A DNA stretch of 40,996 bases from Cupriavidus neocaledonicus (GCF_000372525.1 NZ_AQUR01000064.1:183-41178), one strand, 5' to 3'; positions 25,652 to 34,554 are shown, numbered from the stretch's first letter. Program-made: numbers and translations. Notes: generated from the letters alone by a model not told the origin.

Positions 25652-26644
25652 ATGAGCCAACTTTCTAAGAGCCCGCTCCGATACCTGCCCTTTGCTGCGC
25701 TGATGGCGTGCCTGTCGTTGCCCGCGACCGCCGCCGGAACCACGGCCGCGCACTGGCCGACCATGGAACCGGCCCGCCAGGTTTCGAATGCAGCCGCCGC
25801 GCCACTGCTGGCGGCTGCGCGCGCCGGGAAGCGCGTCGTCGCTGTCGGCGACCACGGCGTGATCCTGCTGTCCGATGACGGCGTCAGCTTCCGGCAGGCG
25901 AAAGCCGTTCCGGTCCGTACGCTGCTGACCACGGTCCAGTTCATCGACGCCCGCCACGGCTACGCGGCGGGCCACGATGGCGTGGTGCTGGCCACGCAGG
26001 ACGGCGGCGAGACCTGGACCTTGCTGCGCGCCACGCCCGGCGTCGAGCAGCCGATTCTGGCGATGCACTTCGACAGCCTCAAGCATGGCATCGCCGTAGG
26101 CCTGTACGGTTGGGCGATCGAGACACACGATGCAGGCCGGACCTGGACCGACCTGGCGATCGCGTCAGGCGAAAGCGCCGACCGGCATCTGCTGCACATG
26201 TTCGCCACCGCCCGCGGCTCGCTGTTCGTCGTCGGCGAGGGCGGGACGATTCACCGCTCAACCGACCGGGGCAAGTCATGGGAAGCGACGACCACCGCAG
26301 GCAAGGGCTCGCTCTGGCACGGCCTTGCGCTTTCGGACGGCACGCTGCTCGTCTGCGGCATGCGCGGCCACCTCTATCGCAGCAGCGACGACGGCAAGAC
26401 GTGGCAAGCCGTCGACGCGCATACCACCCAGTCGCTGACCGGCATCGCGGAGCTCGCCGACGGCAGCGTGACCATCGTCGGCATGGGCGGCACCGTGCTC
26501 GGGAGCACGGACCACGGCAAGACCTTCGCGCGCTCGGAGCGCGCCGGGCACGAGGCGCTGACAGCGGTGCTTGCCGACGGCGCGCGCGCGCTGCCGGTGT
26601 CGATGACCGGCCCGTTGCAGGTGTCCGGCCCGGCGCAGCGATAG
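25652..26644 (+). CDS. YCF48/BNR-repeat exported beta-propeller protein
   Basis: A 330-residue protein with a signal peptide (FAALMACLSLPATAAG) and about six Asp-box repeats of the form S/T-x-D-x-G-x-T/S-W/F: SDDGVSF, TQDGGETW, HDAGRTW, STDRGKSW, SSDDGKTW and STDHGKTF. These predict a periplasmic beta-propeller related to YCF48 and photosystem II assembly factors. In this four-gene set it most likely assembles or scaffolds the RND transporter, but no member has a firm function. The stop is followed by about 80 bases before the reductase gene. Confidence 0.9.
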   Translation: MSQLSKSPLRYLPFAALMACLSLPATAAGTTAAHWPTMEPARQVSNAAAAPLLAAARAGKRVVAVGDHGVILLSDDGVSFRQAKAVPVRTLLTTVQFIDARHGYAAGHDGVVLATQDGGETWTLLRATPGVEQPILAMHFDSLKHGIAVGLYGWAIETHDAGRTWTDLAIASGESADRHLLHMFATARGSLFVVGEGGTIHRSTDRGKSWEATTTAGKGSLWHGLALSDGTLLVCGMRGHLYRSSDDGKTWQAVDAHTTQSLTGIAELADGSVTIVGMGGTVLGSTDHGKTFARSERAGHEALTAVLADGARALPVSMTGPLQVSGPAQR

Positions 26645-26727
26645 ACCTTCGCGCACAAGCGGCACTGCAACACCTTCATTCACCGAGCAGAACCAACCTG
26701 CCCACCCATACCCTCAAGGAGACAATC

Positions 26728-27858
26728 ATGGCAAAACACCCCGTCGTCATCTATGGCGCAAGCGGCTACACCGGCATGCTGATCATGGACTGGCTGATCG
26801 ACCAGAACATTCCCTTCACCGCCGTTGCGCGCAATGCGGGCCGGACCAGGGAAATGATGGCGCAACGCGTCGTCCGCCTCGAAGCGGCGGAGTACGAGAT
26901 CATCGAGGCGGAGCACGACGTCGACTCGCTCACCAAGGCCTTCCGCGGCGCCAGGGTTGTGTGCAGCACCGTCGGGCCGTTCTTCCGCTTCGGCATGGTA
27001 GCCGTCGAGGCGGCGCTCAAGGCCGGATGCCACTACCTCGACCCGGCCGGCGAGCAGCACTACATCCGCCGGGTCCGCGACGAGTTCGGCGAGCAGTATC
27101 GCCAGGCCGGGCTGCTGGTGTCCCCGTCGAATGCGTACATGTATACGTTCTCGGAGATCGCGGCGGAACTCGCGCTGGAGACGCCGGGCGTTGACGCGCT
27201 CGAGACCGCTGCGCTGTGCCGCGGTCCGCGCGGCGGCGCCGGCGTCAGCGTCGGCTCGACCGCGACCATCTTCGAAGGCTACCGCCAGGAAGCGTGCTTC
27301 CTGTGGGAAAAGAAGCTGGAGCGCCATGCGCCGGACGCGTCGTTCAACATTGTCGACCCGGCGTTCATGCAGCCGGTGTTCTGCCTGCCGTGGGGCGGCA
27401 CCTCGCTGCCGGTCTATTTCGAGAACGATCCGCGCGTGCGTAGCTGTACCTCGTGCGTGGGCTTCTACGACAACAACGCCATGCGCATGGTGCATGCGAT
27501 CGGCCAGAAGTGGGAGTCCGAATACAAGCACCTGCCGCCCGAGCAGCAGGATGCGGTGCTCAAGCAACTGGTCGATTCAACCACGCCGGCCATGCCGCCG
27601 CGCGAACGCACCACGCTGCAGCGCACGGTGGACTTTGCCATCGGTCGCGGGCAGCTCGCCTCGGTTCGCGCGACCGTGCACGGCATCACGCCCTACATCG
27701 CCACGGGCGCGATCCAGGCGGCCGAGGTCATCAAGCTGCTTGACGGCGACACGGCACGCGTCGGCTTTGCGTCGGGCTCGAAGGCCTTCGGCCATCGGTA
27801 CCTGCTCGGCTTCCTCGAGCAGCGCGGGCTGGCCCGCGCGACGGTGTCCAACCTGTAA
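26728..27858 (+). CDS. Saccharopine dehydrogenase-like NAD(P)-binding reductase (DUF5938-type)
   Basis: A 376-residue soluble protein. An N-terminal Rossmann fold (VVIYGASGYTGMLIMDWL, residues 5-22) and STVGPFFRFGMVAVEAALKA identify the saccharopine dehydrogenase/trans-acting enoyl reductase superfamily. YLDPAGEQHYIRRV and GVSVGSTATIFEGYRQE follow in the substrate domain. The precise reaction is unknown; candidates are imine or enoyl reduction. The ATG at 26728 has AAGGAGAC upstream. It is probably co-transcribed with the envelope genes before it and the ligase after it, though the gap to the ligase holds a stable hairpin. Confidence 0.82.
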   Translation: MAKHPVVIYGASGYTGMLIMDWLIDQNIPFTAVARNAGRTREMMAQRVVRLEAAEYEIIEAEHDVDSLTKAFRGARVVCSTVGPFFRFGMVAVEAALKAGCHYLDPAGEQHYIRRVRDEFGEQYRQAGLLVSPSNAYMYTFSEIAAELALETPGVDALETAALCRGPRGGAGVSVGSTATIFEGYRQEACFLWEKKLERHAPDASFNIVDPAFMQPVFCLPWGGTSLPVYFENDPRVRSCTSCVGFYDNNAMRMVHAIGQKWESEYKHLPPEQQDAVLKQLVDSTTPAMPPRERTTLQRTVDFAIGRGQLASVRATVHGITPYIATGAIQAAEVIKLLDGDTARVGFASGSKAFGHRYLLGFLEQRGLARATVSNL

Positions 27859-27873
27859 CTTGCCGGTTCGGCT

Positions 27874-27901
27874 ATTCCTTGCCCGCCTCAGGGCAGGGAA
27901 T
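27874..27901 (+). repeat. 11-bp stem-loop between reductase and ligase genes
   Basis: ATTCCTTGCCC (27874-27884), loop GCCTCA and GGGCAGGGAAT (27891-27901) form an 11-bp stem with one G-T pair. It is followed by an A-run, not a T-tract, so it is not a standard terminator on the plus strand. It may be a processing or stability site that separates expression of the two parts of the operon. Confidence 0.45.
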
Positions 27902-27964
27902 GGCTTCAAAAAAAATAGCTTCACAGAATTCGTCAGAACACGCAGAGAGTGAGGAAAGCCTGAC

Positions 27965-29521
27965 ATGGCAATCATTGATTTTTTTGACCGCGGCCTGCGC
28001 ATCAATCCGCACGGCATCGCCTATATCCAGGACGAGCGCAGCTTTACGTTCCGGGAGATCGGCGAACTGTCGTGCCGCATCGCCAACGGGCTGCTCGCTG
28101 AAGGGCTAGCCAGGGAGACCAAGGGCGCGGTCTGGGCGGACAACGATGTCACGGCCTGGGGCTGTGCGCTGGGGCTATGGCGCGCGGGGATGGCGTATAT
28201 CCCCGTCAACGGGCGCAATGCGCCCGACGAGAACCAGTTCATCCTCGACGCCTTCGACTGCGAGGTGCTGTTCTTCCAGCAGGCGTTCGCGCCGGTGATC
28301 GATGCGTTGCGTGGCGGGCTGCCGAAGGTGAAGCTCTGGGTGTGCATCGACGCCGACCTGCCGTGGGCGCCGTCGCTTGCGACGTGGAGCGCGAGCCAGC
28401 CGTCGAGCGCACCGGTGATCGACTACGACATGGACGAGGTCGTGACCCTGTCGGCCACTGGCGGCACCACGGGCCGGCCCAAGGGCGTGATGAACACGCA
28501 CCGCGCCTACCAGACCTATTTCGCGCAGTTCATGACGGCGTTCCCCTACCAGGGCGAGGAGCGCCCCGTGAACCTCGCCGCCGCGCCGATGACGCATACG
28601 GCCGGGATGCTGTCGCTGCCTTGCACCGCGCGGGGCGGCACCGTGGTGGTCCTGCCCAAGCCCGATCCCGCGGCCGTGCTGGGCGCGATTGCGCGGCACC
28701 GGGTGACGGAGTTCTTCCTGCCGCCCACGGTCATCTATCGTCTGCTCGACATCCCCGGCATCTCGAAGCAGGACTTCTCCTCGCTCAAGTGCTTCCTTTA
28801 TGGCGCCGCGCCGATGTCGGTCGAGAAGCTGAAGCGCGCGATCGAGGTGTTTGGCCCGGTCATGGCGGGCGGCTACGGCCAGACCGAGGCGCCGGCGTCG
28901 ATCTCCTACCTGACGCCGGCCGAGCATTTCGTCGGCGGACGGCTGGCATCGGACGAGCGGCTGTCCTCGGTTGGCCGGCCGAACCCGCTGATTCGCGTGG
29001 AGATCCTGAACGACCGTGGCGAGGTGCTGCCCCAGGGCGAGAGCGGCGAGATCTGCGTGCGCGGGGACCTCGTCATGAAGGGTTACTACAAGGCGCCCGA
29101 GAAGACGGCCGAGACCATTGTCGACGGCTGGCTGCACACCGGCGACATCGGCCATCTCGACGCGGACGGCTATCTGCATATCACCGACCGCAAGAAGGAC
29201 ATGATCATCAGCGGTGGCTTCAACGTGTACCCCAGCGAAGTCGAACAGGTCATCTGGGCGCATCCGGCGGTGCAGGACTGCGCGGTGATCGGGGTGCCCG
29301 ACGAGACGTGGGGCGAGGCGGTGAAGGCGGTGGTGGAACTGAACGCGGGCCATAGCGTCAGTGCGGACGAACTGGTCGGCCTGTGCAAGCAGAAGCTAGG
29401 CTCGGTGAAGGCGCCCAAGAGCGTGGACTTCGTCGCCGCGCTGCCGCGCAGCCCGGTCGGCAAAGTCCTGAAGAAAGACCTGCGCGAGCAATACTGGCAA
29501 GGCCTGCAACGCAAGATCTGA
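27965..29521 (+). CDS. Acyl-CoA ligase (AMP-forming)
   Basis: A 518-residue member of the acyl/aryl-CoA synthetase family (ATP + acid + CoA to acyl-CoA + AMP + PPi). Motifs in order are the P-loop TLSATGGTTGRPKGVMNTHR, the GGYGQTEAPASIS switch motif, GWLHTGDIGHLDADGYL with DRKKDMIISGGFNVYPSEVE, and the C-terminal catalytic lysine in SPVGKVLKKDLREQ. It is cytoplasmic. It should activate the carboxylic acid formed after deamination and oxidation of the substrate. The thiolase follows by 25 bases, so the two are one unit. Chain length and ring specificity cannot be read. Confidence 0.92.
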   Translation: MAIIDFFDRGLRINPHGIAYIQDERSFTFREIGELSCRIANGLLAEGLARETKGAVWADNDVTAWGCALGLWRAGMAYIPVNGRNAPDENQFILDAFDCEVLFFQQAFAPVIDALRGGLPKVKLWVCIDADLPWAPSLATWSASQPSSAPVIDYDMDEVVTLSATGGTTGRPKGVMNTHRAYQTYFAQFMTAFPYQGEERPVNLAAAPMTHTAGMLSLPCTARGGTVVVLPKPDPAAVLGAIARHRVTEFFLPPTVIYRLLDIPGISKQDFSSLKCFLYGAAPMSVEKLKRAIEVFGPVMAGGYGQTEAPASISYLTPAEHFVGGRLASDERLSSVGRPNPLIRVEILNDRGEVLPQGESGEICVRGDLVMKGYYKAPEKTAETIVDGWLHTGDIGHLDADGYLHITDRKKDMIISGGFNVYPSEVEQVIWAHPAVQDCAVIGVPDETWGEAVKAVVELNAGHSVSADELVGLCKQKLGSVKAPKSVDFVAALPRSPVGKVLKKDLREQYWQGLQRKI

Positions 29522-29546
29522 TCGGGTTTTCGGGGAACGACAAGCT

Positions 29547-30788
29547 ATGAGCAATATCTACATCGCCGGCATCGCCATGACCGTATTCGGCCGGCATCCC
29601 GAGCGCAGCATCGAGGACCTTGCCGGTGAGGCGCTGCGCGGCGCGCTGGCGGACGCCGGCTGCACCGCCGGCGCCATTGGCGCGGCGTTCTACTCCGGCA
29701 TCACCAACGGCGCGCTGCAGGGCCAGTTGTCGGTCCCCGGACAAGTTGTCTTCAGCAAGACCGGGGTCGAGGGCATTCCGGTGTTCAACGTCGAGAACGC
29801 CTGCGCCTCGGGCAGCACCGCCGTTCACCTGGCGGTGCAGCACCTCAGGGCCGGAGCGTGCGACGTGGCGCTGGCCATCGGCGCCGAGAAGATGAACGTT
29901 CCGGACAAGGCCAGGTCATTTGCGCTGTTCGAAGGGGGGTGGGACGTGTCCAGGGTCGAGGAGAATTTCGCGACGCTGGCACGGCTGGGCGAAGGTATCG
30001 AGCCACCGCCCGGCTCGGAGTCAGACAAGCCCTACAGCCGTTTCATGAAGATCTATGCTGCGCTGTGCCGGTATCACATGAAGACCTACGGCACCACGCA
30101 GCGCCAGATCGCGGCTGTGTCGGCGAAGAACCACGGGCATTCGGTGCATAACCCGCACTCGCAGTTCCGCCGGCCGTTCACGATCGACGAGGTGCTTGCC
30201 GCGCCGCCGATCACGTATCCGATCACGCTGCCGATGTGCGCGCCGGTCTCGGACGGCGCGGCGGCCGCCATTCTTTGCACCGAGGCAGGCCTGCGGCGCA
30301 TCGGCGCGGACCGCGGCCGATGCATCCGGGTTGCGGCGAGCGTGATCCGCAGCTTCACGCACCGGCCCATCGATGCGCCGGAACGCAACATCGGCTACCT
30401 GGCCGCGCGCCAGGCGTATGAACAGGCCGGCCTGGGCCCGCAGGACATGCACGTCGCGGAAGTCCATGACGCCTCGGCGATGGGTGAAATCATCCAGGCC
30501 GAGAACCTCGACCTGGTGCCTTTCGGCGAGGGCGGGCCGGCTGCCGAGCGCGGCGAGTTCACGCTGGGCGGACGGATCCCCATCAACACCTCGGGCGGGC
30601 TCGAATCCAAGGGTCATCCCTTGGGCGCGACCGGCATTGGCCAGCTCTATGAACTGGTCACCCAGTTGCGCGGGGAAGCCGGCGTGCGGCAGGTGCAGGG
30701 CGCGCGTCACGCGATCCAGGAGAACGGCGGAGGCTTGCAGGGCGTGGAAGAAGCGGCGCTCGCCATCCATATCCTGAGCAAGGACTGA
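29547..30788 (+). CDS. Thiolase family protein (SCP2/lipid-transfer thiolase type)
   Basis: A 413-residue thiolase. The nucleophilic Cys86 lies in VENACASGSTA, His residues in AEVHDASAMGE and in GGLESKGHPLGATG. The position of the usual second catalytic cysteine near the C-terminus reads IQENGGGLQG, without Cys, as in SCP2/SCPx-type thiolases. These cleave 3-ketoacyl-CoA, including branched or bulky chains such as sterol side chains. Here it would release acetyl- or propionyl-CoA from the activated intermediate. It lies between the ligase and the FAD oxidase with short gaps. Confidence 0.88.
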   Translation: MSNIYIAGIAMTVFGRHPERSIEDLAGEALRGALADAGCTAGAIGAAFYSGITNGALQGQLSVPGQVVFSKTGVEGIPVFNVENACASGSTAVHLAVQHLRAGACDVALAIGAEKMNVPDKARSFALFEGGWDVSRVEENFATLARLGEGIEPPPGSESDKPYSRFMKIYAALCRYHMKTYGTTQRQIAAVSAKNHGHSVHNPHSQFRRPFTIDEVLAAPPITYPITLPMCAPVSDGAAAAILCTEAGLRRIGADRGRCIRVAASVIRSFTHRPIDAPERNIGYLAARQAYEQAGLGPQDMHVAEVHDASAMGEIIQAENLDLVPFGEGGPAAERGEFTLGGRIPINTSGGLESKGHPLGATGIGQLYELVTQLRGEAGVRQVQGARHAIQENGGGLQGVEEAALAIHILSKD

Positions 30789-30799
30789 AGGAGACAGGC

Positions 30800-32149
30800 A
30801 TGACTGGGTTCGACAGGCAGGGCAGGCCGGTGTATCGCCCGCTCGGCGGCTGGGTGGAGGCGCCGGATGACCCGCAGCCGGAACTGGAGGGCGAGGCGGC
30901 CGCGGACGTGATCGTTGTCGGCGCCGGCTTTGCCGGGCTGTCCACCGCGCTGGAGTTGGCCGCGCGCGGCGCAAAGGTGATCGTCCTCGAGCGCGAGTTC
31001 GCCGGATTTGGCGCGAGCGGTCGCAACGCGGGCTATCTCGCGGGCGGGCAAGGGCTTGAGTACGATTTGTTCCTCCGGCGCGTGGGTCACGCGCAGGCGA
31101 AGCAGATCATCCGCTTCTACGATGAGGGCGTGGATTACGTGGAGCGAAAGCTTGCCGAGCTCGGGATCGATTGCGACTACAACGCCTCGGGCATTATCCG
31201 TGCGGGGGTTCATCCTTCGCAGGAGAAGAAGCTGCGCAAGAGCCTGCGGACCGGCGTGGCACTCGGCTCGCCGGGGAAGTTCCTTGACTACGCCGCGATG
31301 CGCGCGCGCGGCATACCGCCGGCATTCCTGTTCGGTTGCTACCTGCCAGGCGGTGGTACGCTCGATCCGGGCAAATATGTCATGGGCTTGCGGCGCGCGG
31401 CGCTGCGTGCCGGGGTGAGGATCTGCGAGAACACGAAGGTGCTGTCCTGGGCCGACGGCCCCACCGTCACGGTGCAGACCGAACGGGGCCGCGCGCATGC
31501 GCCATTCCTGGTGCTTGCCACCAATGCCTATACGCCGCAGCTTGGCCTGCTAGGCAACAAGGTGATCCCGCTGCGGGTGTCGGCGCTCGAGACCGAGCCG
31601 CTGTCCGCGGCACAACTGGCGTCGCTCGGCTGGCCACGGCGCGAAGGCATCGTGACGGCGCACTGGACCATGGAAAGCCATCGCCTGACCGCGCGTAACA
31701 CGCTCGTGACAACGACGAAGCGGCTGCACTACGTCTACGGCAGGCAGACGCCGAATGTGCCGGACGAGGCAGCCTATCGGGCGCTGGCGAACGGGCTGCA
31801 CCAGCGCTTCCCGATGCTGGGGGACCTGGCCATCCGGTCATGCTGGAGCGGCTATATCAGTTTCGCCTACGACGCGCTGCCCGTGGTCGGCGAAGCCGGC
31901 GCACAGCGCAACGTCCTCTATGCCGCCGGTTGTTCGGGGCATGGCGTCGGCACCCAGTCGCTGATGGGGCTGCTGCTGGCCGAGCGGATCTGCGGCGCGG
32001 AAAATCCGCTGCTTGCGGCGTTGCGCCACAACACGCCGCTGACGCTGCCCGAACCGCTGCAGTGGTGCGCGGTCAATGCCGCGCTGGGCGTGGCCAACAG
32101 GCTGGACCACCGGGTGAACCGCAAGGCGAGGGACGCCGCGCGCCGGTAA
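30800..32149 (+). CDS. FAD-dependent amine/amino-acid oxidoreductase (DAO family, PuuB/DadA-like)
   Basis: A 449-residue cytoplasmic flavoenzyme of the DAO superfamily. FAD-binding VIVVGAGFAGLSTALELAAR lies near residues 35-55, with LEREFAGFGASGRNAGYLAG after it, as in PuuB-type gamma-glutamylputrescine oxidases. The C-terminal NVLYAAGCSGHGVGTQSLMG closes the flavin site. It has no signal peptide, unlike the two monoamine oxidase-type enzymes of the locus. It may oxidise an amino-acid-like or N-substituted intermediate after uptake. A third amine-oxidising flavoprotein in one locus supports the amine-catabolism reading. It starts 11 bases after the thiolase stop. Confidence 0.88.
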   Translation: MTGFDRQGRPVYRPLGGWVEAPDDPQPELEGEAAADVIVVGAGFAGLSTALELAARGAKVIVLEREFAGFGASGRNAGYLAGGQGLEYDLFLRRVGHAQAKQIIRFYDEGVDYVERKLAELGIDCDYNASGIIRAGVHPSQEKKLRKSLRTGVALGSPGKFLDYAAMRARGIPPAFLFGCYLPGGGTLDPGKYVMGLRRAALRAGVRICENTKVLSWADGPTVTVQTERGRAHAPFLVLATNAYTPQLGLLGNKVIPLRVSALETEPLSAAQLASLGWPRREGIVTAHWTMESHRLTARNTLVTTTKRLHYVYGRQTPNVPDEAAYRALANGLHQRFPMLGDLAIRSCWSGYISFAYDALPVVGEAGAQRNVLYAAGCSGHGVGTQSLMGLLLAERICGAENPLLAALRHNTPLTLPEPLQWCAVNAALGVANRLDHRVNRKARDAARR

Positions 32150-32317
32150 GGTGCGGCAGCATGCCATTTCACTGCTATCTTCAAGGAGGGACCCGCCGCC
32201 GAAGCGACTCTGGCGCCATGCGCGCCGACGGGCGTCAGCTATAATGACGCCCGCCCAGCGACCCGCTGGCGCGATCCTTTCCCCAGTGCCGAAAGGCCCT
32301 GATTCAAGGCAGAAGAG

Positions 32318-33004
32318 ATGACCGTGCCTACGGAACCGCGCACCACCAGGAAGCGGCGCACCGCGACCGCAGCGTCCACCGGAGCAGACCCCGAAGGGCT
32401 GCGGGCCCAGGGCCTGCGCACGCGCAATGCCATCATCCGCGTCGCGCGGAAGCTGCTGCTCGAAGGCGGCAGCCTGGAATTCTCGCTGCGCGCCGTGGCC
32501 CTTGGCGCCGGTATCAGCATCAGCAACCTCCAGTACTACTTCCCGACCAGGCAGGCCGTGCTGCGCGCCATCATGGCGCCGATCATCGACGCCTACCTCG
32601 AAGACCTGAAGCGCGCGCTGGACAGCCGCATGGCACCGCGGGAGGCGCTCGACACGCTGCTGGATAAGGCGCTCACAGACGCCAGCAGCCACAAGGAGTC
32701 GGCGTTGTGGTGGCACTTCGTTTCGCTGGCCTCCACCGATCCCGAGTGTGCGCGCATGTTCGACGAGTGGTATGACACGCTCACGCGCGGCATTGCTGAA
32801 CTGGCGCGAGCCGTGAATCCTGAACTGAAGACGGCAGAAAGTCTGCATGTCGCCTCGCTGCTGATCGCCATGGCCGATGGACTCGCCCTGCAGCTCGGTG
32901 CGGGACGACGCAAGCGTGCGTACCACGGCGGCCTCAACAAGGCCTTTCGTGCCACCGTCAATCATCTCGTGCTGGGCGAGCGGTCGACCGAAGAGGCCGG
33001 CTAG
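32318..33004 (+). CDS. TetR/AcrR-family regulator, candidate regulator of the locus
   Basis: A 228-residue regulator. A basic, disordered N-terminus of about 30 residues precedes the helix-turn-helix (IIRVARKLLLEGGSLEFSLR, then VALGAGISISNLQYYFPTR). The C-terminal ligand domain has VASLLIAMADGLALQLG, usual for TetR proteins. Its own upstream region shows none of the 19-bp repeats, so it may not regulate itself. It is the only DNA-binding protein encoded between 16 and 40 kb, and so the best candidate for binding the repeats found before four genes here. A strong terminator follows it. Confidence 0.88.
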   Translation: MTVPTEPRTTRKRRTATAASTGADPEGLRAQGLRTRNAIIRVARKLLLEGGSLEFSLRAVALGAGISISNLQYYFPTRQAVLRAIMAPIIDAYLEDLKRALDSRMAPREALDTLLDKALTDASSHKESALWWHFVSLASTDPECARMFDEWYDTLTRGIAELARAVNPELKTAESLHVASLLIAMADGLALQLGAGRRKRAYHGGLNKAFRATVNHLVLGERSTEEAG

Positions 33005-33032
33005 GCGTCACAACGTCGGTGACCGGATGCGG

Positions 33033-33060
33033 AAAGACAGGGATAACCCTGTCTTTTTTT
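33033..33060 (+). terminator. Rho-independent terminator after the TetR gene
   Basis: AAAGACAGGG, loop ATAA, CCCTGTCTTT and further T residues form a 10-bp stem followed by a T-run. It lies 28 bases after the TetR stop and just before the promoter of the acyl-CoA dehydrogenase gene. Confidence 0.9.
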
Positions 33061-33066
33061 ATGCTT

Positions 33067-33104
33067 GTATGTTTGGCAACATGACCTATGTTTTGTATAG
33101 TGTT
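33067..33104 (+). promoter_or_regulatory. Promoter of the acyl-CoA dehydrogenase operon with two 19-bp repeats
   Basis: Units GTATGTTTGGCAACATGAC (33067-33085) and CTATGTTTTGTATAGTGTT (33086-33104) belong to the locus-wide 19-bp element. They contain a near-consensus sigma-70 promoter, TTGGCA (33073-33078), 17 bases, TATAGT (33096-33101). The repeats therefore cover both the -35 and the -10, as expected for a repressor site. Confidence 0.7.
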
Positions 33105-33166
33105 CTAATAAATGAGCGACTGGTCCCGACAGCCGCCCGGTTTGTCCACGAACAATGGAGACAGAG

Positions 33167-34456
33167 ATGATTCGCCTGAACAAGACCACGGCCCTGCCCG
33201 CAGTCGGCCTGACCGGATTCGAGACGCCGTTGAGCGAAGAGGAAAACGCGATCCAGCAGACCGTTCATCGTTTTGCTCGCGAGGTACTGCGGCCGGTTGG
33301 CCGCGAGCTTGACCGCATGACGCCGGAGGAGGTCATCGCCCCGGGGTCGCCGTATTGGGCGGCGATGATGGAAAGCGCGAAGCTGGGGCTCGACCCGCAG
33401 CTGATCGCGCAGTTTCCGCCTGAGGTTGCCGTTCGCATCGAATCGCTGATCGGTGAGGAGTTCGGGTGGGGCGATGCCGGCCTGGCCGTCTCGCTGGGCG
33501 CCGCGACCATGCCGCTGACGATGGCGCAATCGCTCGGCAACCAGGAACTGGTCGAGATGTGTGCGGGCAAGGTCGGTTGCTGGATGAATACACAGCCCGA
33601 CCGCGGTTCCGATGCCGCGATCCTGTACCGCGAGGAACTGAGCGCCGGCGGCAAGCAGCCGGTGGGCAACGTCACCGCAAAGGTCGGTGCCGATGAGATC
33701 GTCATCAACGGCCAGAGCTCGGCCTGGGTGTCGAACGGATCGGTGGCGCAGGTCGCGCTGGCCTACATGGCGGCGGACTACGGCGACGGCTTCCATGGCA
33801 CTGGGGAGCAGGGCGGGTTCACCAACGGCATCGGCCTGATCCTGCCGCTCGACCTGCCAGGCATCTCGCGCGGCAAGCCGCTGGACAAGATCGGCCAGCG
33901 TTCCCTGCCCCAGGGAGAGATCTATTTCGACAACGTCAGGGTGCCGAGGCGCTTCGCCATTGCGCTGAAGGACGACTACCTTGGCAACCTGGCCTCGACC
34001 TGGTCGTTCGCAGGCACCCACATGTGCCAGGTCTTCGTCGGCGTGGCGCGTGCGGCCTTCGAGCTGGCGCTGGCCTATTGTCACGAACGCAAGCAGGGTG
34101 GGGCGCTGCTGATGGACCACCAGATGACCCACTTGCGCGTCGGCGAGATGCTGCGCCGGCTGGAGATGGCGCGCGCCATCGCGCGCCGCAGCCTGGCATT
34201 CGCGCGCTTGTCGCCGCAGAGCCATCCCTATGCGACCGCGCAAGCCAAGGTCAGCGTGACCGAAGAGGCGATGAAGATCACGCATGAGGCCTTCCAGCTC
34301 TTCGGTGCCAACGGCACCACGCGCGAGTTCCCGATCGAGAAGCTCTTCCGCGATGTGCGCTCCGCACTGATCGAGGACGGCGAGAACTACGTGCTCGCCT
34401 CGCGCCTGGGGGTGCTGGCCGGGCGGCTTTACCAGAATGGTTGGGCGCGCGAGTAA
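33167..34456 (+). CDS. Acyl-CoA dehydrogenase family protein
   Basis: A 429-residue flavoprotein of the acyl-CoA dehydrogenase family. N-terminal helical part: EEENAIQQTVHRFAREVLRP. Middle FAD-contact region: CWMNTQPDRGSDAA and QSSAWVSNGSVAQVA. C-terminal part: FQLFGANGTTREFPIEKLFR, then DVRSALIEDGENYVLA. The ATG at 33167 is chosen because GGAG lies six bases before it; the ATG at 33155 overlaps that site. It opens the operon that also holds oxidase copy 2, the kinase and the SDR. With the APH-type kinase it may form the LvaC/ACAD10-11-like step that handles phosphorylated 4-hydroxyacyl-CoA, but a plain dehydrogenase role is equally open. Confidence 0.9.
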   Translation: MIRLNKTTALPAVGLTGFETPLSEEENAIQQTVHRFAREVLRPVGRELDRMTPEEVIAPGSPYWAAMMESAKLGLDPQLIAQFPPEVAVRIESLIGEEFGWGDAGLAVSLGAATMPLTMAQSLGNQELVEMCAGKVGCWMNTQPDRGSDAAILYREELSAGGKQPVGNVTAKVGADEIVINGQSSAWVSNGSVAQVALAYMAADYGDGFHGTGEQGGFTNGIGLILPLDLPGISRGKPLDKIGQRSLPQGEIYFDNVRVPRRFAIALKDDYLGNLASTWSFAGTHMCQVFVGVARAAFELALAYCHERKQGGALLMDHQMTHLRVGEMLRRLEMARAIARRSLAFARLSPQSHPYATAQAKVSVTEEAMKITHEAFQLFGANGTTREFPIEKLFRDVRSALIEDGENYVLASRLGVLAGRLYQNGWARE

Positions 34457-34554
34457 GCGTATCGGCATGCGTCCGGCCATGCGCCAGACACCGGCCGTCG
34501 CGGCGGCCGGCGCAGCGCAACGGACAAAGCAGCCCTTTGCAGTGAGAAGCAGTC

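Noticed and set aside
23288..26128. A 946-residue open frame on the minus strand
   Set aside because: It is antisense to the RND and YCF48 genes, has a composition rich in Arg, His and Gln typical of GC-driven shadow frames, and shows no known motif.
33155..33166. Upstream ATG of the acyl-CoA dehydrogenase
   Set aside because: It overlaps the GGAG site that fits the ATG at 33167.
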